Below are positions 18,572 through 26,955 of a stretch of 64,000 nt of DNA, piece after piece. The stretch's first letter is position 1. Each line of letters starts with the position of its first letter. Both the position numbers and the translations under genes were made by a program. Below the pieces are notes generated by a model. That model was given only the letters and a program-made list of their open reading frames with translations, did not search any database and was not told where the DNA came from. This stretch comes from Hymenobacter yonginensis (lineage in GTDB: Bacteria; Bacteroidota; Bacteroidia; Cytophagales; Hymenobacteraceae). The DNA is taken from assembly GCF_027625995.1 (NCBI RefSeq), contig NZ_CP115396.1, positions 4,611,001 through 4,675,000 of the forward strand, in the 5' to 3' direction.

Positions 18572-19693
18572 GTGCGTCGTTCGTTTGCTTTCACCTGCAC
18601 CCTGCTCCTGATTGGCTGGCTGCTCGCGGCCATTGCCTGCGTGCAGATACCGGCCTATACCTTCTGGCCGGCGGCTTTCGGGGCCCTCACGCTGCCCGTG
18701 GCGCTAGCCCTCAACCTGGTGGCTGCCTTCTACTGGGTGCTGCGCAACTGGCGGGTGGCGGCGTTGCCTATCGGAATAGCGGTGCTCACGTGGCCGCATT
18801 TTCAGCGCGGGCTGGCGGTGCATCCGCTGCGCCTAGCCCCGCTGGCTGCCGACAGCACGGCCGGCCCGCGGGTGCGGGTGCTGAGCGCCAACGTGCGCAT
18901 CTTCAACGTGTATCCGCAGCTGCGCGATAAAGACTTGAGCTCCTCGAAAAAGATGATTCAGTGGCTGGCCGACAGCCCCGCCGAAATCGTGTGTCTGCAG
19001 GAGTTCTACAACGAGCCGCGCACGTCCACGAGCCGTGAGAAAAACGTGTTCAACGCCGTGGAGCGGATTGGGGAGCGGAGCGGGCGGCAGGCGTTTCTGT
19101 CCAAGACCCTCACCAACGGGGCCGGCTCCGAGTTCGGCATGGCCATCTTCTCGCGCTACCCCATGCTGCGGCGCGGCACCGTGCAGTTTGGCAAGCTCAG
19201 CCAGAACCACGCCATGTGGGCCGACCTGCGCCTGCCCTCCGGCGACACTATCCGGGTGTTCAACTTCCACCTGCAGAGCATGAGCATGGACGAGCAGGAC
19301 ATCGTGGACAGCTACTCCAGCAAGTCGGGCCTGAAGAAGAAGGGCCTGGGGCTGCTGCGCCGCTTCAAGCGCGGGCTGGTGGCCCGCAGCTGGCAGGTGG
19401 ATACGCTGGTGCAGCGCTTCGAGCGCAGCCCCTACCCGCTGCTGCTCTGCGCCGACCTCAACGACCTGCCCTATAGCTACAGCTACGACCAGCTGGCCGA
19501 CCGGTTCCAGAATGCCTGGGCTACCGTGGGCAACGGCGTGGGCGCCACCTACAACGGCCGCCTGCCCTTCGTCCGCATCGACAACCAGTTTGCCGGCCCC
19601 GAGTGGCAGGTGGATGAGTTCTGGGTGCACTACGAAATTCCGTACTCCGACCACTTTCCGACGCTGGCCACGTATCGGTTGGTTGAAAAGTGA
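18572..19693 (+). CDS. Endonuclease/exonuclease/phosphatase family protein, membrane-anchored
   Basis: 373 residues with a GTG start at 18572; no better ATG precedes the first membrane segment. Three hydrophobic segments lie in the first 80 residues (LLLIGWLLAAIACVQIPAY, LPVALALNLVAAFYWVL, AALPIGIAVLTW). The EEP domain starts near 95: LSANVRIFN (Asn), VCLQEFYNEP (metal Glu), FNFHLQS (His), LCADLNDLP (Asp-x-Asn) and YSDHFP (catalytic His near the end). The catalytic set is complete, so a Mg-dependent phosphodiesterase or nuclease activity facing the periplasm is likely. Its substrate is unknown. It is followed by a palindromic repeat, then cysS. Confidence 0.85.
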   Translation: MRRSFAFTCTLLLIGWLLAAIACVQIPAYTFWPAAFGALTLPVALALNLVAAFYWVLRNWRVAALPIGIAVLTWPHFQRGLAVHPLRLAPLAADSTAGPRVRVLSANVRIFNVYPQLRDKDLSSSKKMIQWLADSPAEIVCLQEFYNEPRTSTSREKNVFNAVERIGERSGRQAFLSKTLTNGAGSEFGMAIFSRYPMLRRGTVQFGKLSQNHAMWADLRLPSGDTIRVFNFHLQSMSMDEQDIVDSYSSKSGLKKKGLGLLRRFKRGLVARSWQVDTLVQRFERSPYPLLLCADLNDLPYSYSYDQLADRFQNAWATVGNGVGATYNGRLPFVRIDNQFAGPEWQVDEFWVHYEIPYSDHFPTLATYRLVEK

Positions 19694-19878
19694 TGGGGTG
19701 ATGGGGTGATGAGGTGAATGGTTGAACGTCATGCAGAGGCGCAGCCGAAGCATCTCGCTTGCTGACGCCTGATTACCGTTGCAACTTCAGCACGCGAGAT
19801 TCCTCGCGATGCTCGGAATGACGTTCTAACCTGACACTCACCTGTCACCCCATCACTTCATTACTTCATCACCTCACC
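19690..19878. repeat. Palindromic element, family A copy 3, with outer G-rich arms
   Basis: Core 19724-19827: the left half carries the GTCATGCAGAGG..GAAGCATCTCGC variant, while the right half carries the GCGAGATTCCTCGC..GGAATGACGTTC variant, so the halves are mismatched. GTGATGGG units lie at the left and CACCTGTCACCCCATCAC at the right. Confidence 0.8.
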
Positions 19879-19886
19879 AACCTGAT

Positions 19887-19894
19887 TACCTTTG
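19887..19894 (+). promoter_or_regulatory. -7 box TACCTTTG, cysS
   Basis: Exact TAnnTTTG match ending 5 nt before the cysS ATG, directly after repeat copy 3. It predicts a leaderless or nearly leaderless mRNA. Confidence 0.5.
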
Positions 19895-19899
19895 CGGCT

Positions 19900-21447
19900 A
19901 TGCAGCACCCTCTTTCGCTTTATAATACGCTTACCCGCCGCAAAGCCCCGTTCGAACCCCTGCACGCGCCCTTCGTGGGGGTGTACCTCTGCGGCCCGAC
20001 CGTGTACAGCGAGGCCCACGTGGGCAACGCCCGCGGGCCGGTGGTGTTTGATGTGCTGACGCGCTACCTGCGCCACCTCGGCTACACGGTGCGCTACGTG
20101 CGCAACATCACCGACGTAGGCCACCTCGAAGGCGACGCCGACGAGGGCGAAGACAAGATCAGCAAGCGCGCCCGCGCCCAGCAGTTGGAGCCTATGCAGG
20201 TGGCCGAGCAGTTCGCCAACCTCTACCAGGCCCATATGACGGCCCTGGGCTGCCTGCCGCCCGATATCACGCCCCGCGCCAGCGGCCACATCATCGAGCA
20301 GATTGAGATGGTGCAGCAGATCATCGACAACGGCTTCGGCTACGAGTCCAACGGCTCGGTGTACTTTGATGTGCCCGCTTACAACGCCGCCGGCCGCAAC
20401 TATGGCAAGCTCTCCAACCGCGTGGTGGAAGAGCTGCTGGCTGGCTCGCGCGACAACCTCGCCGGCCAGGAAGAAAAACGCAGCCCGCTGGATTTTGCCC
20501 TCTGGAAACGCGCCGATGAGCGCCACCTGATGCGCTGGGCTTCACCCTGGAGCGACGGGTTTCCGGGCTGGCACCTGGAGTGCTCGGCTATGAGCCGCAA
20601 GTACCTCGGCGCCGAGTTCGACATCCACGGCGGCGGGCTGGATTTGATGTTTCCGCACCACGAGTGCGAAATAGCCCAGAGCCAGGCCTGCAACCACCCC
20701 ACCAACGAGGCGCAGGTGTGGATGCACAACAACATGATTACGGTGAACGGCGCCAAGATGAGCAAGGCTGTTGGCAACTTCATCACCATGAGCCAGCTGT
20801 TTGAAGGCACCAACGCCACGCTGGCGCAGGCCTACTCGCCCATGACGGTGCGCTTCTTCCTGCTGCAGGCCCACTACCGCAGCACTGTGGATATCACCGA
20901 CGAAGGCCTGCAGGCGGCCCGCAAAGGCTACCGCAAGCTGATGAACGGCCTGCGCCTGCTGGATAAGCTGCGCGAAGCCAGCCTCTCGTCGGACGTTATC
21001 AAGGCGCGCACGGTGGCGCCCGTGGCCGAGGGCAAGGTGCCCGACACCACCACCGCCGACGCCGAGCTGCGCAAGCTGGTGCAGGATTGCTTTGTGGGTT
21101 TGAACGACGACCTGAACACGGCCCGCGCCATTGCCAGCCTGTTCAATCTGCTGCGTAAGCTCAACGGCTTCCACGCTAACCCGGCCACGCTGGCCACGGT
21201 CAGCGCCGCCGCGCTGCAGGAAGCCACCGACGCCTACCAGACGCTGGTAGCCGATGTGCTGGGCCTCGTGGACGAACCCCGCGCCAGCGCCGAAGACCTG
21301 CTCAGCCTCACGCTGGAGTTCTACCAGGAAGCCAAAGCCACCAAGGCCTACGACAAAGTAGACCAGATCCGCGCGGCCCTCAAAACCCAGGGCATCGTGG
21401 TGAAGGATACCAAAGCCGGCATCGACTGGGCTTACAGCGAAGAGTAA
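19900..21447 (+). CDS. cysS: Cysteinyl-tRNA synthetase
   Basis: 515 residues. Class I signature region [18 protein letters not shown] (HIGH-like HVGN, with the zinc-ligand Cys in LCGPTVY) and KMSKS-type loop [12 protein letters not shown]. Further zinc ligands are in WHLECSAMS and [16 protein letters not shown]-type anticodon-binding region follows from about 330. It charges tRNA-Cys. Its expression is relevant to the cysteine-rich leader ORF found before metY. It is flanked by family A palindromes on both sides. Confidence 0.97.
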   Translation: MQHPLSLYNTLTRRKAPFEPLHAPFVGVYLCGPTVYSEAHVGNARGPVVFDVLTRYLRHLGYTVRYVRNITDVGHLEGDADEGEDKISKRARAQQLEPMQVAEQFANLYQAHMTALGCLPPDITPRASGHIIEQIEMVQQIIDNGFGYESNGSVYFDVPAYNAAGRNYGKLSNRVVEELLAGSRDNLAGQEEKRSPLDFALWKRADERHLMRWASPWSDGFPGWHLECSAMSRKYLGAEFDIHGGGLDLMFPHHECEIAQSQACNHPTNEAQVWMHNNMITVNGAKMSKAVGNFITMSQLFEGTNATLAQAYSPMTVRFFLLQAHYRSTVDITDEGLQAARKGYRKLMNGLRLLDKLREASLSSDVIKARTVAPVAEGKVPDTTTADAELRKLVQDCFVGLNDDLNTARAIASLFNLLRKLNGFHANPATLATVSAAALQEATDAYQTLVADVLGLVDEPRASAEDLLSLTLEFYQEAKATKAYDKVDQIRAALKTQGIVVKDTKAGIDWAYSEE

Positions 21448-21469
21448 ACAGCCCGTCATGTAGATTAGA

Positions 21470-21561
21470 ACGTCATGCAGAGCGGAGCATCTCGCGTGCT
21501 GACTACCAATTAGTAATCCAATGTCAGCAGGCGAGATGCTTCGCTCCGCTTTGCATGACGT
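21470..21561. repeat. Palindromic element, family A copy 4
   Basis: Variant arm ACGTCATGCAGAGCGGAGCA, with a T-rich loop near TACCAATTAGTAATCC. The right arm runs to 21561, 16 nt before the M28 peptidase ATG, so it lies in the leader of that gene. Confidence 0.85.
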
Positions 21562-21577
21562 CCCTTATTCTTGCCTA

Positions 21578-22597
21578 ATGAAAATCTTCCGCCTTGCGCC
21601 AGCTGCTCTGGCCGCGCTGCTGCTGCTCACCGGCTGCCCCGACAAAAAGCCCGCTACCACCGAGGTAGAAGCGCCGGCCAAGCTGCCCGCCGCGCCGGCC
21701 TTCAACCCCGACTCAGCCTACGCTTACGTGGCCAAGCAGGTGGCTTTCGGGCCACGGGTGCCCAACACGGCTGCCCACGTAAACACCGGCGACTGGGTGG
21801 TAGCCCGGTTTAAGGCGTTGGGCCTGACGGTGCGCGAGCAGCCGTTTGTGGCCATGGCCTTCGATGGCAAGATGCTGAAGTCGCGCAACATCATCGCGCA
21901 GTTTCAGCCACAGGCCGCGCGCCGCGTGGCCATCTTCACGCACTGGGACACCCGCCCCTTTGCCGATAAGGACACCAAGCGCAAAAACGCCCCTCTCGAC
22001 GGCGCTTCCGACGGCGCCAGCGGCGTAGGCATTGCCCTGGAAATGGCCCGCGTGCTGGCCGCCCAGCCCGACAGCCTCACGCCCGCCGTCGGTATCGACT
22101 TCATCTTGTTTGACTCCGAAGACTACGGCTACGATTCCAGCACCCAGAGCGAGCTGACCAACCAGCTGGCCAGCCAGGAAACGTCGGGCGGCTCCAGCTG
22201 GTGCCTGGGCTCGCAGTACTGGAGCAAAAACCTAGTGCCCGGCAACTACAAGCCGGAGTTCGGGATTCTGCTGGACATGGTGGGCGCCAAAAACGCCAAG
22301 TTCACCCGCGAAGGAATTTCCCGCGAAAGTGCCCGCGACGTGGTGGATAAAGTGTGGAACCTGGCCGCCCAAATCGGCTACTCCGACTACTTCCTGTTTC
22401 AGGATTCGCCGGGCATCACCGACGACCACGCCTTCACCAACCAGGCCGGCATCCGCACCATCGACATCATCGACTACCTGCCCACCGGCCAGTTCCAGCC
22501 CTATCACCACACCACCGACGACAACATGAGTGTCATTGACCGGCGCACGCTCAAGGCCGTGGGCCAGACCGTGCTGCAGACGGTGTACGGCGAGTAG
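21578..22597 (+). CDS. M28-family peptidase / glutaminyl cyclase-like lipoprotein
   Basis: 339 residues from the ATG at 21578, giving a lipoprotein signal with lipobox LTGC. The M28 fold is shown by VAIFTHWDTRPFADKD (metal His and Asp), DGASDGASGVGIALEMAR (bridging Asp), FILFDSEDYGYD (Glu/Asp), LLDMVGAKNAKF (Asp) and TDDHAFTNQAGI plus PYHHTTDDN (last ligand). The HWDTRP motif is typical of the glutaminyl-peptide cyclotransferase branch, which cyclises N-terminal Gln, rather than of aminopeptidases. Probably anchored in the periplasm. Between repeat copy 4 and a bidirectional terminator. Confidence 0.88.
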   Translation: MKIFRLAPAALAALLLLTGCPDKKPATTEVEAPAKLPAAPAFNPDSAYAYVAKQVAFGPRVPNTAAHVNTGDWVVARFKALGLTVREQPFVAMAFDGKMLKSRNIIAQFQPQAARRVAIFTHWDTRPFADKDTKRKNAPLDGASDGASGVGIALEMARVLAAQPDSLTPAVGIDFILFDSEDYGYDSSTQSELTNQLASQETSGGSSWCLGSQYWSKNLVPGNYKPEFGILLDMVGAKNAKFTREGISRESARDVVDKVWNLAAQIGYSDYFLFQDSPGITDDHAFTNQAGIRTIDIIDYLPTGQFQPYHHTTDDNMSVIDRRTLKAVGQTVLQTVYGE

Positions 22598-22614
22598 TTG
22601 GTGGTTGACGAATA

Positions 22615-22654
22615 CTAAAAACGCCCCTGCGTAGATACGCAGGGGCGTTTTTAG
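22615..22654. terminator. Bidirectional terminator between convergent genes
   Basis: Perfect 18-bp inverted repeat (CTAAAAACGCCCCTGCGT and its complement) with a 4-nt loop; T-runs in both directions. Confidence 0.95.
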
Positions 22655-22669
22655 TAATTGGCTCATTGT

Positions 22670-23191
22670 TTACTTCAGCAGCTTATAGTACACCACCGTA
22701 GCTTCCAGCGCGCCGCTGGCCACGCGTGCGAACTGCGGGATGGCGCCCACGGCCACGTAGCCGAGCTGCTGGTACAGCTGCTCGGAGCCGGCGCCCTGCA
22801 GGGTGTCGAGGACCAGCGTGCTGCGCTGGTGCTGGCGGGCCAGCTCTTCCACGGCCAGCATCAGCTGCCGCCCGATGCCGCGACGCTGGAATTGGGAGTG
22901 CACGAGTAGCTTGGCCACTTCGGCGCGGTGTAGGCCGTTGGGTTTAGTGGCCAGCACCAGTTGCACGGTGCCCACCAGCTGGCCGGCCTCTGCAGCTACC
23001 AGCAGCAGCGTAGTTTCTGCGGCCACATCCTTTTCCACGCCCGCCCAGAACTCCCGGGCCTCCGCCGCAGCCAGCGGCGGCAGAAAGCCCACCGAAGCGC
23101 CTGAATCAACAGCATCGCGCAGCAACTCGGTCAGGCCAGCGGTATGTGCCGCAAAATCTGCGGCCGTGACAAGGTGAAGGTTGACAGACAT
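22670..23191 (-). CDS. GNAT-family N-acetyltransferase
   Basis: 173 residues. The GNAT fold is shown by GQLVGTVQLVLA (beta4), VAKLLVHSQFQRRGIGRQLM (motif A, acetyl-CoA pyrophosphate loop Q/RxxGxG/A as QRRGIG) and LVLDTLQGAGSEQLYQQLGYVAVG (motif B, with YxxxGF-like YQQLGY). It transfers an acetyl group from acetyl-CoA to an unknown amine. It starts 18 nt after the LD-carboxypeptidase stop, on the same strand, so the two are probably cotranscribed. Confidence 0.9.
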   Translation of the reverse strand: MSVNLHLVTAADFAAHTAGLTELLRDAVDSGASVGFLPPLAAAEAREFWAGVEKDVAAETTLLLVAAEAGQLVGTVQLVLATKPNGLHRAEVAKLLVHSQFQRRGIGRQLMLAVEELARQHQRSTLVLDTLQGAGSEQLYQQLGYVAVGAIPQFARVASGALEATVVYYKLLK

Positions 23192-23209
23192 TGAGTGGAA
23201 ATTTACGGG

Positions 23210-24115
23210 TTACATATACTCCAGCCGGCTGCCGGTGGCATCCACGGTGAGGCGGGCGGGGCGGCCGCAGATCAGGGCCATGTTCCGGGGCTCGTGGCCG
23301 ACGGGAAAGCCGTGGGCTACCGGAAAATCGTACTTATCGGCGTAGTGCTGGATGATTTCGTTGGGCGTCTGGCCGTAGGGGATGGTGTTGTCCTGGGGGT
23401 TGGTGAAGTGGCCCACCAGCAGGCCGGCTAGGTGCTGTAGCTTACCGGTGCGGTCCAGGTGCACCATCATCCGGTCGATGGCATACAGGTACTCGTCGAT
23501 GTCTTCCAGGAACAGGATGCGGCCGGCCGTGGCCACGTCGGAGCGGGTGCCGGTGAGGGTCTGCAGCAAACTCAGGTTGCCGCCCACTAGCTCGCCGGTG
23601 GCCGTGCCGAAGCGGTTGAGCGCGTGCGGCGCCACCTCGTAGCGCACCGGCTCCCCAAACAGCGCCCGCCGCAGACTTTCCAGCGACTCCTCGCCGCCGG
23701 TTTGCCCAAACAGCAGCGGCATCACGCCGTGGATGCTCTGGTGGCCCAGCGCCAGCAGGTGGCAGTTGAGGGTGGTGATGTCGGAGAAGCCGGCTACCCA
23801 TTTGGGGTTTTCGGCGAAGCGGGAAAAGTCGATCTGGTCGATGATGCGGGTGGTGCCGTAGCCGCCGCGGGCGCTCAGGATGGCCCGGATTTCGGGGTTG
23901 TCGAGCTGCTGCTGGAAGTCGCGGCGCCGGATTTCATCGTCGCCCCCGAATTGGTGATGCGCCACATTGGTGCTTTCGCCCAGCACCACGCGCAGGCCCC
24001 AGCTTTCGAGGGTGGCCACGGCGGCGGCCAGTTCCTGGTGCGAGGCCGAGCGGGCGGGGCAAACAATGGCTACCTGATCATGAGGACGCAGGAAAGGAGG
24101 GGCGGTAGTAGGCAT
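23210..24115 (-). CDS. Muramoyltetrapeptide (LD-) carboxypeptidase, S66 family
   Basis: 301 residues. S66 features: FLRPHDQVAIVCPARSA at the N-terminus, ILSARGGYGTTRIID, the nucleophile Ser in WVAGFSDITTLN, the catalytic Glu in ILFLEDIDEYLYAIDRM and the catalytic His in HGFPVGHEPRN. It removes the terminal D-Ala from cytoplasmic murein tetrapeptides during cell-wall recycling; no signal peptide is present, in agreement. A promoter box lies 27 nt upstream. It is cotranscribed with the GNAT gene. Confidence 0.93.
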   Translation of the reverse strand: MPTTAPPFLRPHDQVAIVCPARSASHQELAAAVATLESWGLRVVLGESTNVAHHQFGGDDEIRRRDFQQQLDNPEIRAILSARGGYGTTRIIDQIDFSRFAENPKWVAGFSDITTLNCHLLALGHQSIHGVMPLLFGQTGGEESLESLRRALFGEPVRYEVAPHALNRFGTATGELVGGNLSLLQTLTGTRSDVATAGRILFLEDIDEYLYAIDRMMVHLDRTGKLQHLAGLLVGHFTNPQDNTIPYGQTPNEIIQHYADKYDFPVAHGFPVGHEPRNMALICGRPARLTVDATGSRLEYM

Positions 24116-24141
24116 GGCGTAAGCAGCAGAAGGAACCGCCG

Positions 24142-24149
24142 CAAACTTA
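24142..24149 (-). promoter_or_regulatory. -7 box TAAGTTTG, LD-carboxypeptidase
   Basis: Exact TAnnTTTG match on the minus strand, 27 nt before the ATG at 24115. Confidence 0.4.
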
Positions 24150-24185
24150 GAGGGGTTGGCCGGATTTCCGGCCGGCCCCGCAGCC

Positions 24186-24266
24186 GTAGCGCGAACTTTG
24201 TAGTTCGCGCCCCGCGCCGTTGCAACGATTGTCGTTCAGAGGCGCGAACTACAAAGTTCGCGCTAC
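24186..24266. repeat. Palindromic element, family B copy 1
   Basis: 25-bp arms containing CGCGAACTTTGTAGTTCGCG, each arm itself able to fold, around a loop that begins CCCCGCGCCGTTGC. It lies between two divergent genes. Confidence 0.9.
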
Positions 24267-24352
24267 GCCCGCCCGCATCGTGCCGGCGTACTTCCCGAAA
24301 ACTAGCCCGAACTTTGCGGGTGAGGTGGCTGCTGTTTCCGCCGATTCTGCCT

Positions 24353-25513
24353 GTGCGCTACCTGCTTCCTGTTTTGCTGCTGCTCCATATGCTGCTCTCG
24401 GCCCCGGCGGCCGCCCAGCGTATGCCCATCGATACCACCCACGGCCGCTACCACCGCCCGCTGTTCCGGCAGGTGCAGGTGCGCCGCAATGTGGAGTTTG
24501 CCCACGTCACGACCATGCTGGGCCTGCCCCAGACGCTGTACATGGATGTGTATGAGCCCGCCGGCGACACCGTGCGCCGCCGCCCGCTGGTAGTGCTGGC
24601 CCACGAGGGCGGCTTCCTGACCGGCACCCGCGACGATGCCGTGATGACGGCCCTCTGCACCCGGCTGGCCCGCCTCGGCTACGTCGCGGCCACCATTGAC
24701 TACCGGCTGTATTTCTTTCCGTTTGATACCGTGGGCATCGGCCGGGCGGCCATCCGGGCCACTCAGGACATGCGGGCGGCCGTGCGGTTTTTCCGGCATG
24801 ATGCGGCCACGGCCAAGCGGTTTCGGGTGCACCCGCAGTACGTGTTCGTGGGCGGTTCCTCAGCCGGCGGCTTCATGGCCCTGCAAACCGGCTACCTCAA
24901 CAAGCCCGCCGAAGTGCCCGCCTACCTCGACCTAGCCGCCTTGGGCGGACTGGAAGGCAGCGGCGGCCACCCCGGCTACAGCAGCCGCCCGCGCGGCGTC
25001 ATTAATCTGTGCGGGGCGCTGGCCCGGGCCAGCTGGCTGGAAGCCGGCGACCCGCCCCTGTGCAGCGTGCACGGCACCCGCGACGGACTGGTGCCTTACG
25101 CCCGGGGCACCATCGGGGCGCAGCTGCCGGCCCAGCTGGTGTACGGCAGCGGGGCGCTGCGCCTGCGGGCCAATGCCGTGGGCGTGCCCAACGTGCTGCG
25201 CCGCCTGCGTGGGGCCGGCCACGTGCCCTACTCCTTCGAACCCACCTACATCGACTCCGCCTACTTCGCCGTGCGCGACTTCCTGCGGCCCCTGCTGGGT
25301 AGCGGCGCACCCGGCCCGCTGTTGGCCGCTGCCCTCAACCCCCGCCGCGACGCGCAGGTAACGGCTCTATTGCTGCCGCGCCGTATCGGCCTGCAGGTGC
25401 CGCCCGCGCCGCCCCTGGCCTGGCAGCCCGATTTGCTGCAGGTCCCGCCCGATTCAGTGCAACAAGTGGCGCCGCCTGCTCCGGAAGCTACCGGAGCCGC
25501 CCCGCCGCAGTAG
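24353..25513 (+). CDS. Exported alpha/beta-hydrolase (carboxylesterase-like)
   Basis: 386 residues with a GTG start at 24353, chosen because it gives a compact signal peptide (MRYLLPVLLLLHMLLSAPAAAQ); another in-frame GTG lies at 24320. The fold is shown by RPLVVLAHEGGFLTGTRDD (oxyanion loop HEGGF), YVFVGGSSAGGFMALQTGY (nucleophile, GxSxG), SVHGTRDGLVPYARG (acid) and RGAGHVPY (His). The C-terminal 60 residues are proline-rich and probably disordered. It should hydrolyse ester substrates in the periplasm or outside the cell. Single gene between family B and family C palindromes. Confidence 0.8.
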   Translation: MRYLLPVLLLLHMLLSAPAAAQRMPIDTTHGRYHRPLFRQVQVRRNVEFAHVTTMLGLPQTLYMDVYEPAGDTVRRRPLVVLAHEGGFLTGTRDDAVMTALCTRLARLGYVAATIDYRLYFFPFDTVGIGRAAIRATQDMRAAVRFFRHDAATAKRFRVHPQYVFVGGSSAGGFMALQTGYLNKPAEVPAYLDLAALGGLEGSGGHPGYSSRPRGVINLCGALARASWLEAGDPPLCSVHGTRDGLVPYARGTIGAQLPAQLVYGSGALRLRANAVGVPNVLRRLRGAGHVPYSFEPTYIDSAYFAVRDFLRPLLGSGAPGPLLAAALNPRRDAQVTALLLPRRIGLQVPPAPPLAWQPDLLQVPPDSVQQVAPPAPEATGAAPPQ

Positions 25514-25595
25514 CGCGAAGCCTTTGCTTCGCGTGTAGCTGGCACTATCGTGCTGAAGCTGTTAGGCCATACGCGAAGCAAAGGCTTCGCGCTAC
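25510..25595. repeat. Palindromic element, family C
   Basis: Perfect 25-bp arms containing GCGAAGCCTTTGCTTCGC, each arm self-complementary, around a 36-nt loop. It starts at the stop codon of the hydrolase gene. Confidence 0.9.
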
Positions 25596-25659
25596 AATCC
25601 TGCTTCACCCAAAAGCTCCCAACATTGCGCAAACGTCAGGGGCTTCAATGTACTAAGGG

Positions 25660-25706
25660 TTAAGAACTGCGAGCAGGACGGTGTACGTCGTTCCGCTCGC
25701 AATGAC
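25660..25706. repeat. Degenerate half-copy of family A
   Basis: CGTTCCGCTCGCAATGAC matches the right arm of family A; the left arm (CTGCGAGCAGGACG) is short and eroded. It lies just after the hom stop codon on its minus-strand path. Confidence 0.6.
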
Positions 25707-25713
25707 AGGTTTA

Positions 25714-26955
25714 TCACGCCGAAACTTCGGCCACCAGCTCGTTGGTGCTGACGGGGCGCAGGCGGCCTGTGCGCACGATGAAGGCGCCGTACTTGCGCAG
25801 CGTGTCGCGGTGGCGGATGAGGTGGGCCAGGGCCACGTAGCCTACTACGTATTCGTCCTCGTCGGCTTCCTCGGAAATCTCGCTGAAGTCGAGCAGGTCG
25901 ATGATGCGGTCCTCGTCGGTGCGTAGGTAGATTTCCACTTCCAGGTCGGAGGCGTACTCCGGGGCTTCGGCGGCTTTGGGGTACTGGTAGGCGAAGCCCT
26001 GGCGCAGCGCGGCCAGATCGGCCAGCACTGCCGATCCGGTGGGGTGCCCGCCGGCCCCGCGGCCCCGCAGAAACTGCTCGCCGGCGAAATCGGCCTCAAT
26101 TACCACGCCGTTGAACTCGTCGTCTACGCTGTACAGCGGCGACTCAGGGCCCACCAGCTGCGGGGTCACCAGCACCGTCACGCGGCCGTCAGGCAAACGC
26201 TGCAGGCCGGCAATGACTTTGATTTTCTGGCCCTGGCTGGCGGCAAAGGCAATATCGACGGCGCTGATGCCCTCAATGCCCAGGTTCAGTACCTCGTCGG
26301 GGTTCAGGAACGCGCCGTAGGCGTGGGCAGCCAGCAGCACGGCTTTGGAGCGCGGGTCGAAGGCGCCCATGTCCAGGGTGGGGTCGGTTTCGGCGAAGCC
26401 TTTCTGCTGGGCCTCGGCCAGCGCCGGGGCGTAGTCGGCGCCGGCTTCGCCCATGCGGGTCAGCACGTAGTTGGACGAGCCGTTGAGGATGCCGGTCACG
26501 CTGCGCAGCGGCTCGGCCCCGAAGTAGGCATCGAGGGTGCGAATCACCGGAATGCTGCCGCACACGGCTGCTTCGTAGAGCAGCGTGCCGCCGGTTTGCT
26601 GCTGCAGCTGCACCAGCTCCGGCAAGTGGCGGGCCAGCATGGCCTTGTTGGCCGTCACCACGCGGCGGCCCTGGCACAGCGCCTCGCGCACCAGCCGGAA
26701 GGCCTCGTCGGCGTCGTCAATCACCTCCACCAGTACGTCCAGCGAGGCATCCTGCAGCAGGTCGTCGGCGCGGAAGTCGAACCGGTTTAGTGGCAGCGTA
26801 CGGGCTTTGGTGGGGTTCTTGACGGCAATGCGGGCAATTTCAAAGCCTGCTTCGGGCTGCTGCTGCAGAATGTCGTAGAGGCCCTGGCCCACGCAGCCGA
26901 ACCCAATCAGGCCAATACGAAGCGGGGCAGAAGCGGGAGCAGGATTAATGGACAT
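25714..26955 (-). CDS. hom: Homoserine dehydrogenase
   Basis: 413 residues. Nucleotide-binding GLIGFGCVGQGLYDIL at the N-terminus; NKAMLARHLPEL and YEAAVCGSIPVIRTLDAYF with the substrate-site residues; GILNGSSNYVLTRM, the HSD signature; FAETDPTLDMGAFDPRSKAVLL, which contains the catalytic Asp and Lys region. The C-terminus is short and only a remnant of the ACT regulatory domain can be argued. It reduces aspartate semialdehyde to homoserine with NAD(P)H. The start overlaps the metX stop by 11 nt, so it is last in metY-metX-hom. Its supplier, asd, is elsewhere at 47739-48737. Confidence 0.95.
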   Translation of the reverse strand: MSINPAPASAPLRIGLIGFGCVGQGLYDILQQQPEAGFEIARIAVKNPTKARTLPLNRFDFRADDLLQDASLDVLVEVIDDADEAFRLVREALCQGRRVVTANKAMLARHLPELVQLQQQTGGTLLYEAAVCGSIPVIRTLDAYFGAEPLRSVTGILNGSSNYVLTRMGEAGADYAPALAEAQQKGFAETDPTLDMGAFDPRSKAVLLAAHAYGAFLNPDEVLNLGIEGISAVDIAFAASQGQKIKVIAGLQRLPDGRVTVLVTPQLVGPESPLYSVDDEFNGVVIEADFAGEQFLRGRGAGGHPTGSAVLADLAALRQGFAYQYPKAAEAPEYASDLEVEIYLRTDEDRIIDLLDFSEISEEADEDEYVVGYVALAHLIRHRDTLRKYGAFIVRTGRLRPVSTNELVAEVSA

